From Echinococcus granulosus (lineage: Eukaryota > Platyhelminthes > Cestoda > Cyclophyllidea > Taeniidae), in contig NW_020170463.1 in the NCBI RefSeq assembly GCF_000524195.1, positions 69,813-133,812 on the forward strand: a DNA stretch of 64,000 bases, given 5' to 3'. The notes beneath the pieces were generated by a model, which made no database searches, had not been told where the DNA came from, and was given only the letters and a program-made list of their open reading frames with translations. The translations under genes were made by a program, and so were the position numbers. Shown in pieces: positions 59,601 through 64,000 of this stretch. Numbering within the stretch: position 1 is the first letter of the stretch; each line of letters starts with the position of its first letter.

Positions 59601-61755
59601 TCCAGTCATTCTTGCTATTTCCCTACTATCTGGTTCATTTTGTAGGCCATTGGTTAATACCAGGGAAAGAAGATAAACATTTGAAGCTTGGGAGGAGCAT
59701 CTGCTACTCTAGTAGACTTTGCTAGCAAATGTTACATGATTAAAAGGTAGACGAAATGTCCACGAGAGGTAGCATGCTTTATGAATGGCATTTAATTGCA
59801 AGATGGGAGTGTGGTGTAGCTTATCTGTAATTTTCTCCAGAAAAATGAGGCAGTTAAATAGTAACATGGAGATTTTAGTTCCTCATTTATCTCCCGACGA
59901 ATAACCCAAATTTATGCGGCGGATCTTTTGTTACAAAACTCAGACAGATTTCTGGTTTTTTTTAATGCCCTAATAAAAACGCTCTATTTGCACCATTTAA
60001 AAGATATTTGGACACTCCCTTATTTGTCTACTGGATCGCTCTCCGTAAATTCAAACCAAAATCACGTCAAAACGCACCATCGACCCAAGTGGTTACAACA
60101 GGAAATTCGTAGGTCCGTCCCATTCCCCTTAATCCCACAGCAGTGACGGAGACGCGATAGGAGGTGCGGGGCATGAGGTCGTTTATAGTAGCCGTATAGA
60201 TCTGTTCGGGATCGTTGGGATCCACGAGGATATTGTGCGAACCACCACCCTCGGAAGTCTTCTGGAGGGGCTCCCATGAAAGTTTGAAGTGGCGCACGTC
60301 ATCCAGACGCCTTTGTGGTCCCTTCCAAGTCACTTTTATGCTGTTTGAATCCAACACGGTAATGGGAAGGCCCACGGGAACATCAGGCACTAAAGCAGTA
60401 GTTTATTGTCTACTTAATTAAAGTCAGTAGGGTAAAAAAAATACCTGATACAAAATTTGGAGTCAGTGAGCAATCAGACCAGGGTAACCACTTGTCATTT
60501 ACTCAGTACACAAATGCGAAAGGCAAAACCTTGGTTTCGTTTGCCCCATTACCCTCTTTTTTCCCCAGTTTTCCCACAATTTATTTAATGGGGAACTATA
60601 ATAAGCAGAGAGGTTGAATTCACACAGTTAATACATATTTAACGTGGTTTATCCCTTTAGTAAGAGAAAAGCTGAAAAATAAAATCAGATTATAATAACT
60701 TAACTTACGTTGCAGGGAGGATGCTTAGATTGTACGATAAGCACGTTGAAAAGACTCCTATTATCATCAACTACAGTTATGCTCATCACGCAACATCCTG
60801 CACTCCTGGCAAGAAAGTAGGTAAATGGACAGACTGGATGACTGTATGTCAATCCAAACAGCATACTTTCTTAAATAGACAAGCATTTATTGACTGGAAG
60901 GGACTATATTCCCACTAATCTGTATGATTTACAAATTGCAGCATTATAAACGTTGTACTTCATTTTTAAACAGATTATTTAAAAGAATGAGAAAAAAATT
61001 AACAACCGGAACAAGCACAAGTCCACTAATGAGTTTCTTTTGTCGGTTTGATTACCTTTAACTGGAAGATGGAGAAACACATCAAGTAGGGGAGAATGCA
61101 TTGACTGTCTGACCTTCAGGACTTTGAAAGCCGACATTTTGACTTTTAACAAGTCCTCATGTGCAAGTGTGTGTGTGTGCGTGCATGTACCTCCAGTTGC
61201 TTAATGGGATTGGGGAAAAGCTTCATAAAATTTGTCAAAAAATTAATTAGAGCGCAAGACTATTTACTTACCTTGTGATGGTATCAAGAAGACGCAATTA
61301 GCGACCTCCATTCTATGATCATAAACCACCGAGTGGTGATAAGACGAAAGAGCAAATATACCGGCAAATGAGATTCGCAGAGTGATAAGCGCACAAGCAC
61401 TTAGTCTGGTCGAGTTGGGGTGTTTTAAGTCAAGAAAAGGATATCCACAACTCACGATGTTCTCGAGTACGAAATTCAAACGTGGCCGAGGTTCCGTGGC
61501 CGTTGACCGAGCGTCCCGCCAGACGAATGTGGTAGAGAGTATCGGCTGCGAGCCCCCGAAGTGTTATTTGTGAGTCCTCGGCTTTGATCACCAGAAGGTC
61601 CTCCTTTAAGCTGCTGGACGTGCCATTAGAGACGGAGTACCAGAGACTGTAGTCCAACAGTTCTTCTCCCTCTGGTAGGTCAGGTTTTGTCCAGATGAGT
61701 TGTACACTGTCCGCCTCGATGTTGATTGCTCGCAGATTCTGCGGTTGTGCTGGAA
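32502..61755 (-). CDS. LAR: LAR-type receptor protein tyrosine phosphatase, 19 exons, 5' part outside window
   Basis: Single-pass membrane phosphatase of the LAR/PTPRF-D-S family, known for cell adhesion, axon guidance and synapse roles. Nineteen exons join in order with consistent phases: 61755-61456, 60389-60078, 51976-51804, 51727-51553, 48943-48851, 47641-47336, 44616-44150, 43037-42803, 42219-42047, 40986-40633, 39868-39585, 38796-38550, 38293-37900, 36837-36536, 34441-33943, 33788-33526, 33443-33138, 33057-32777, 32697-32502. Encoded order: six FN3 domains, membrane-proximal region, TM helix, juxtamembrane linker, D1, D2, stop at 32502. Diagnostic D1 motifs are [24 protein letters not shown] and the Q-loop [12 protein letters not shown]. 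Introns are short at the 3' end (79, 80, 82, 154 bp) and up to 8.1 kb further 5'. The Ig domains and FN3 1-2 must lie beyond position 64000. Family identity is certain; the choice among PTPRF/D/S is meaningless here because those are vertebrate paralogues. Confidence 0.95.
32777..33057 (-). CDS. LAR: LAR exon: D2 middle with WPE loop
   Basis: Reads [58 protein letters not shown] and [11 protein letters not shown]. The acid loop is WPE rather than WPD, as in vertebrate LAR D2, which predicts little or no catalysis. The exon ends two bases into the Ser codon after the catalytic-site Cys. Confidence 0.96.
33138..33443 (-). CDS. LAR: LAR exon: first part of D2 phosphatase domain
   Basis: 102 codons, phase 0-0, with no internal Met start. 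It reads [81 protein letters not shown]. It aligns along its length with LAR D2. The recognition-loop Tyr of KNRY is kept, whereas vertebrate LAR D2 has Leu there. Confidence 0.95.
33526..33788 (-). CDS. LAR: LAR exon: end of D1 and D1-D2 linker
   Basis: Completes the P-loop Gly, then [20 protein letters not shown] and the Q-loop [20 protein letters not shown]. It then runs [12 protein letters not shown] into the linker and GFDIEFK, matching LAR TEVPARNLYAH and MELEFK. After GRTG the residues ALIALG replace the usual CFIVID. Donor AAG|GTGAGT, phase 0. Confidence 0.95.
33943..34441 (-). CDS. LAR: LAR exon: D1 core with WPD loop and P-loop
   Basis: Begins [18 protein letters not shown], then [18 protein letters not shown], the general-acid loop [10 protein letters not shown], and the catalytic P-loop [10 protein letters not shown] with nucleophilic Cys and phosphate-binding Arg. 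Catalytic residues needed for tyrosine phosphatase activity are intact. About 25 extra Ser/Gly-rich residues lie between [11 protein letters not shown] and GPLVVHC compared with vertebrate LAR. Phase 1 donor G|GTAAGA splits the last Gly of the signature. Confidence 0.97.
34442..36535 (-). other. LAR: LAR intron between two D1 exons (2.1 kb)
   Basis: Splits D1 between YIATQ and GPLPE. Contains only short chance ORFs; no repeat match to other parts of the window was noticed. Confidence 0.7.
36536..36837 (-). CDS. LAR: LAR exon: start of catalytic phosphatase domain D1
   Basis: Begins [20 protein letters not shown] (LAR HPPIPITDLADNIERL), then [20 protein letters not shown], the phosphotyrosine recognition loop [29 protein letters not shown] and YIATQ. 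Almost every D1 hallmark residue is conserved. Acceptor CCGTTAG, donor CAG|GTGAGT. Confidence 0.96.
37900..38293 (-). CDS. LAR: LAR exon: Gly/Ser-rich juxtamembrane linker, part 2
   Basis: 131 codons beginning [15 protein letters not shown], with a six-Gly run, a [14 protein letters not shown] segment and an acidic stretch. It ends [10 protein letters not shown], which aligns with the conserved LAR motif PVEMRRLNYQ just before D1. That alignment selects the donor A|GTGCGT at 37899; reading further in frame would add a non-homologous tail. Confidence 0.82.
38550..38796 (-). CDS. LAR: LAR exon: cytoplasmic juxtamembrane linker, part 1
   Basis: Starts with the rest of the [12 protein letters not shown] stop-transfer segment, then a low-complexity, Ala/Pro/Asn-containing linker of about 75 residues ([16 protein letters not shown] and [15 protein letters not shown] included). 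Acceptor CCTAAAG, donor CAG|GTGGGT, 247 nt. The linker sequence has no recognisable domain. Confidence 0.85.
39585..39868 (-). CDS. LAR: LAR exon: end of ectodomain and transmembrane helix
   Basis: Begins [12 protein letters not shown], completing the VYC-ALVLA strand from the previous exon (LAR YQCFVLASL). It then has [12 protein letters not shown] (LAR YASSPYSDE), an Ala/Ser/Gly spacer, and a hydrophobic helix [19 protein letters not shown] of about 22 residues ending CIF. The donor splits the first Arg codon (AG|GTAAGC), so the stop-transfer cluster RRRRK is spread over two exons. The cleavage enzyme and extracellular partners cannot be read here. Confidence 0.93.
40058..40380 (-). mobile_element. 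Possible decayed ISXO2/Merlin-type transposase fragment in a LAR intron
   Basis: A 93-codon minus-strand frame includes [32 protein letters not shown] and [12 protein letters not shown]. The order and spacing loosely recall ISXO2-like transposases: an IVL helix, a W-x(n)-R-x-V/C segment, a GG-x-G-x-VEIDES site, and a W-V-FGG-I strand. The catalytic DES is not preserved (reads NLSS). There are no terminal inverted repeats that I could see. This is a tentative reading from memory of the family and may be chance. Confidence 0.2.
40633..40986 (-). CDS. LAR: LAR exon: membrane-proximal region with polyproline, RRRR and polyalanine insert
   Basis: A 118-codon phase 0-0 exon. RYIAARF and FILGGS match LAR PYVAAQL and FTLGDK, and PLEAGQVYC matches the later segment PLSPDLSYQC. 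Between these lies an insert with no vertebrate counterpart: seven prolines, [12 protein letters not shown], then a Ser/Ala stretch with five consecutive Ala. Vertebrate LAR has its polybasic cleavage site just before PYVAAQL; here that position reads [10 protein letters not shown] and the RRRR lies about 40 residues downstream. Donor GTAAGG follows the Cys codon. Confidence 0.9.
42047..42219 (-). CDS. LAR: LAR exon: membrane-proximal extracellular region, part 1
   Basis: Encodes [42 protein letters not shown] and LDMLLVDE. It aligns with the LAR segment after FN3 8 (LLPHKPLPASAYIEDGRFDL ... RWFYIVVVPIDR ... ELDELL). Acceptor TTTTAG, donor GAG|GTAAAA. The 173-nt length preserves phase 1 in and phase 0 out. 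Confidence 0.87.
42803..43037 (-). CDS. LAR: LAR exon: second half of the last FN3 domain (FN3 no. 8)
   Basis: Phase 0 start after CATTTCAG, phase 1 end before GTAAGT. It continues the previous exon as GFN + [14 protein letters not shown], then [17 protein letters not shown] and [28 protein letters not shown] is a standard FN3 E-F segment. An open frame extends upstream of the acceptor but lacks FN3 features. Confidence 0.88.
44150..44616 (-). CDS. LAR: LAR exon: complete FN3 domain plus first half of the last FN3 domain
   Basis: A 467-nt exon beginning [13 protein letters not shown], four bases from a 100-N gap; the acceptor TAG sits just before the N run, so its polypyrimidine tract is unseen. 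The first domain runs through [22 protein letters not shown] and [18 protein letters not shown] second domain starts [28 protein letters not shown], and the donor GTAAGA follows the Asn codon in phase 0. Reading on past this donor in the same frame reaches a stop at 44066; that extension is intronic. Confidence 0.88.
44621..44720. other. Assembly gap of 100 N inside a LAR intron
   Basis: Exactly 100 N, four bases upstream of the exon 44616-44150. A small exon hidden here cannot be excluded, but exon phases on both sides already match (1 to 1). Confidence 0.95.
44721..47335 (-). other. LAR: LAR intron sequence right of the 44.6-kb gap
   Basis: About 2.6 kb between the gap and the exon at 47336. 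No coding segment or recognisable element seen. A short ORF crosses the gap only because N codons are translated as X. Confidence 0.6.
47336..47641 (-). CDS. LAR: LAR exon: fibronectin III domain (about FN3 no. 6)
   Basis: A 306-nt phase 1-1 exon with a full FN3 domain: [12 protein letters not shown] start, [20 protein letters not shown], and [17 protein letters not shown]. The [10 protein letters not shown] and SGPGPW segments closely resemble the seventh vertebrate LAR FN3 domain (RNGRIISYTV, KGSGPLSP), although by count this is the sixth. The donor is GTAAGC after TTGEA, and the acceptor is GATTAG. Confidence 0.92.
47642..51552 (-). other. LAR: LAR introns around the 93-nt exon
   Basis: Two introns, 47642-48850 and 48944-51552, flank the exon 48851-48943. 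The first contains a GC-rich patch at about 48095-48200 that contrasts with the AT-rich surroundings and may be a repeat. No gene or known element could be identified. Confidence 0.5.
48851..48943 (-). CDS. LAR: LAR exon: last part of split fibronectin III domain
   Basis: A 93-nt phase 1-1 exon encodes the F-G strands: [18 protein letters not shown] and RINVTTPES. The acceptor is CTTGTAG and the donor GTAAGT. The pattern [10 protein letters not shown] is the typical FN3 F strand (Y-x-F-x-V-x-A-x-N). NST and NVT are possible glycosylation sites. Confidence 0.85.
51553..51727 (-). CDS. LAR: LAR exon: middle part of split fibronectin III domain
   Basis: Open frame [17 protein letters not shown] through [18 protein letters not shown], between acceptor ATAAAG and donor G|GTGAGT. 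It begins in phase 0 and ends in phase 1, fitting both neighbours. It supplies the C'-E part of the domain plus a Ser/Thr-rich stretch that makes this domain longer than a typical FN3. An NVS sequon is present. There is no strong family motif within the exon itself, so its support is the frame, the splice sites and its position. Confidence 0.75.
51804..51976 (-). CDS. LAR: LAR exon: first part of split fibronectin III domain (about FN3 no. 5)
   Basis: Encodes [11 protein letters not shown], an unusual [12 protein letters not shown] stretch, then the B and C strands [11 protein letters not shown] and GVLNYQ. It starts in phase 1 after CCATAG. The donor is either CAG|GTTCGT (51804, chosen because it gives a 76-bp intron like the other short ones) or GGG|GTGTTA (51783). 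Both keep the frame and differ by seven residues. Confidence 0.8.
51977..60077 (-). other. LAR: Large LAR intron (8.1 kb)
   Basis: Bounded by donor ATG|GTGCGT and acceptor CCATAG|CT. I see no exon-like segment with splice sites and LAR homology inside, and the flanking phases (1 and 1) need none. Short ORFs such as 55659-56078 (+) have no family features. Much of it is AT-rich unique-looking DNA. Confidence 0.7.
60078..60389 (-). CDS. LAR: LAR exon: fibronectin III domain (equivalent to FN3 no. 4)
   Basis: A 312-nt phase 1-1 exon carries a complete FN3 domain: [11 protein letters not shown] start, [10 protein letters not shown] strand, [11 protein letters not shown] strand, and [12 protein letters not shown] strand. 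The acceptor is CTTTAG, and the donor GTGCGT follows VTTWVD. The donor phase joins the previous exon (CAT C + TG) and the next (G + CT). The next exon is more than 8 kb away. Confidence 0.88.
61456..61755 (-). CDS. LAR: LAR exon: fibronectin III domain (equivalent to FN3 no. 3)
   Basis: This 300-nt exon encodes one whole FN3 domain and has phase 1 at both ends, the usual exon-shuffling arrangement. It begins VPAQPQNL after the acceptor CTAACAG and ends before the donor GTGAGT. The start VPAQP and the F-G strand segment [12 protein letters not shown] match the third FN3 domain of vertebrate LAR (VPAQP, DTLYRFQLAARS), which fixes how much of the protein is missing upstream. The B-strand Trp (QLIWTKP) is present. 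An NGT glycosylation sequon lies in the C-C' region. Confidence 0.9.
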
Positions 61756-64000
61756 CTGTTAGCAAAAGCTTTGCTGTCTTCATCATGCATTTCCTTTTTT
61801 AAGTTCAACTGATTCACAAGCTTTTTCCAGGAACTTGTGTGAGCATGAGAAGCGCCGTCTTGTGGGATAAATAGACTTACTACTCACCATTCTGAAGATG
61901 AGGAGTAAAAGTTGAGCACACATGGGAATGTTAAGTTAAAACGGCACAAATGTGACCCTTTGTTGAATATCTAGCACCCATGTCTCTAGGTCGGTTAGGT
62001 TAGGGGTACTAATTCCCAAGATTAGGGGAGAGGAACTGTGACGCCGAATGCGTAAATGAAAAAAGTGCGCGGTGATGAACGAAGTGAATCCTAAGAAAAA
62101 GATCTCAAACATAGTATCGTACAGGGATGTGGCTCTCATTGGTATGAAATCTGAAGAATTTAAGCCTTTTAAAGACGATCAACTGTACATTTCCGTGTGC
62201 TTGTAATGACTTCAGCCGTAGAGGTAGCCAGCTCAGCACAACCACCACTTCCGAGATCTCTCAAAAGGGGTAAAAACCGGTCATGAATATGCACATTCGA
62301 AATCGAATCTTGCAGTGTAACTAGCGAACACAGTCGCCTATTTTGACTCAGGTCGAGGGGAAGTGAGGCAAACTGTCCAAGAACGATTAAACGTGCCTTA
62401 AATTCACTGCTGAAGAGGTACTAGTTGAATCCCGGGATAAGCGGATACGTAGGGTATGGGAGCAGGGGATCGTGAAAACATAAAAAAGCTATCATTCTTC
62501 AAGACTTGTAGTCTTCTCTAATCAACTCAAAAAGTTTCACTTGACTAGGTAAATCATAGCAATATTTACTCATAATATAAAATCGCGAATTACTTGGGAG
62601 GCTCTGTTCGAAGACTACGCGGTCGGAAAAAAAAGCATTTCAAGGGTTATGAAGGTGAAAGGGCTTGCCGCAGTTGTTAATCTTATCAAAGCCAAAAGAC
62701 TTGGCAAAAAAAGCAGCAGGTACCTTTAGACATTTTGAGAATTTTTTAATCTTTAGTAGTAAAAAAAGTATCTGTTATGCATTGGCAGGTTAAATTTCCA
62801 ACAAAGGTGATTTGGTGCCAACGTTTACTGGATCATTGTTTATTTATTAAGTACAACTCATAAACTGGGATTTTTCGTCTTTCTTTAACACCAAAGGCAG
62901 TGCCAAACCTCTATGTCTTTGGAGCAGTACAAAACCATCAGTTTAACTTGAAAGACTTTGTTTCTTTTACATACAGTGCATAAACGTCCTTTCTAAAAAA
63001 GATCGTTTTGTGAATAACTGGCTTTTGAGCAGAAAGATCTTCTGTACTCCGTCTTGTATTGAGTGGATAAACGTATCATTGCCTGTTCAGAAATGATCCA
63101 CTTGCGATCTGTTCGGCACTTTCGAGACACCGAAGAAACAAGTACGCATCCTTTCCATGTAGGTGATGGTAAGCTGTGAGTCAAATTGCGATTTCGCCTA
63201 AAATTTATCCACCTGATACTACTTCAATACTTGTAAGAAACATTTTACTTTGCGTTCTCCTTCCACTTTATCCCCTTCTCCCTAAATTTTGCCGAAAAAG
63301 AAATCCTCTTCCCACTTCCTCAGGCCTGCACAACGTAGGGCCTCATTCGGAGTGGGATGGTTTGTCGTCCTTCCCTTCAAACTCCATGTATTTTTCAAGT
63401 GAATACCGCATCAAATTTTGAAGTTACTATCTAACACTCACATATGACAATTGAGATACAGAAGTTAGACGGAATTTGTGGTGGCTAGGGCTGAATTTTC
63501 CCCCTGCCAGAGTGATGCTTGGAGCAAGATTTTGGCCTTGAAAGGAAGGAATTGAAGAGTGCATTCTGATTAAGAAAACCCCACTTATTTGGGAGATTTC
63601 GAGGAGTCAGAAGACATTTACTGTATAGGAGTTAAACAGAAATTTTGCCTTGTGAAAAAATCCGGGTGTTTGAGGCAACAAATTTTATTTGTAAACTGCC
63701 ATAGATGAACAGGTCAAGTTGACAGAAGGATGAAAAGTATCTTCAATAAGAGCCAATAACTTGCATAAGATAATATAAAAGGTAGGCTATAAGATCATCT
63801 GGTACATGAGATAAAAACAGTCAATTTTTGACTTTTCTTGAATAGACTAAGCAACTAAATTTTTGTTTGTTACGACTGGGTAAGTCTTCCCGTATCTTTA
63901 CTGTATTAATTGAGGAGCTTTTGACAACTATGTTAGGCTTTTTGAGCGACCGCTTGAAGACGAAAATACGAAAGTTTCCAATGGCACGAAGTTCACTCGT
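61756..64000. other. Upstream LAR intron or flank, no exon found
   Basis: The phase 1 acceptor at 61756 requires another exon upstream, but no FN3-like or Ig-like frame is visible on the minus strand to the end of the window. Short ORFs here have no domain features. It is therefore probably part of another long intron. Confidence 0.6.

Overview
The window is animal nuclear DNA: one large intron-rich gene on the minus strand (about 32.3-61.8 kb, running off the right side) and about 32 kb of repeat-rich DNA 3' of it. The intron structure, the tRNA-derived repeat and a TRIM-type retroelement suggest a parasitic flatworm, most likely a tapeworm. That assignment is inference; no species can be read from the sequence.

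The gene is a LAR-family (type IIa) receptor protein tyrosine phosphatase. I could join 19 exons with canonical GT/AG boundaries and matching codon phases, from 61755 down to the stop codon at 32502. They encode about 1,785 residues: fibronectin III domains corresponding to the third through the eighth of vertebrate LAR, a membrane-proximal extracellular region, one transmembrane helix, a very long cytoplasmic juxtamembrane linker, the catalytic D1 phosphatase domain and the D2 domain. The amino-terminal part (Ig domains and the first fibronectin domains) is not in the window. Unusual points are a polybasic RRRR site moved downstream into a proline/alanine-rich insert, an expanded juxtamembrane linker, a Ser-rich insert before the D1 P-loop, and a D2 domain that keeps the substrate-recognition Tyr but has an altered P-loop.

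The first 32 kb hold no gene I can establish, apart from one weak candidate exon near the left edge. They hold several interspersed repeat families recognised because copies recur within the window: A (1.7-2.4 and 17.9-18.2 kb), B (four copies), C (direct pair at 4.1 and 5.8 kb), D (10.3 and 19.7 kb) and E (inverted pair at 2.6 and 16.7 kb). A tRNA-Asn-derived, SINE-like sequence lies at 7.4-7.8 kb.

The best mobile-element find is a complete, non-coding, 990-bp terminal-repeat retrotransposon in miniature at 27585-28574 (minus). It has two 198-bp LTRs with TG...CA ends, a primer binding site matching a tRNA-Leu 3' end, and a polypurine tract. A diverged, oppositely oriented relative lies at about 18183-19041.

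Three runs of exactly 100 N (13771, 28916, 44621) are scaffold gaps. Two of them abut GAG/CTC microsatellites, and the third lies in an intron of the phosphatase gene.
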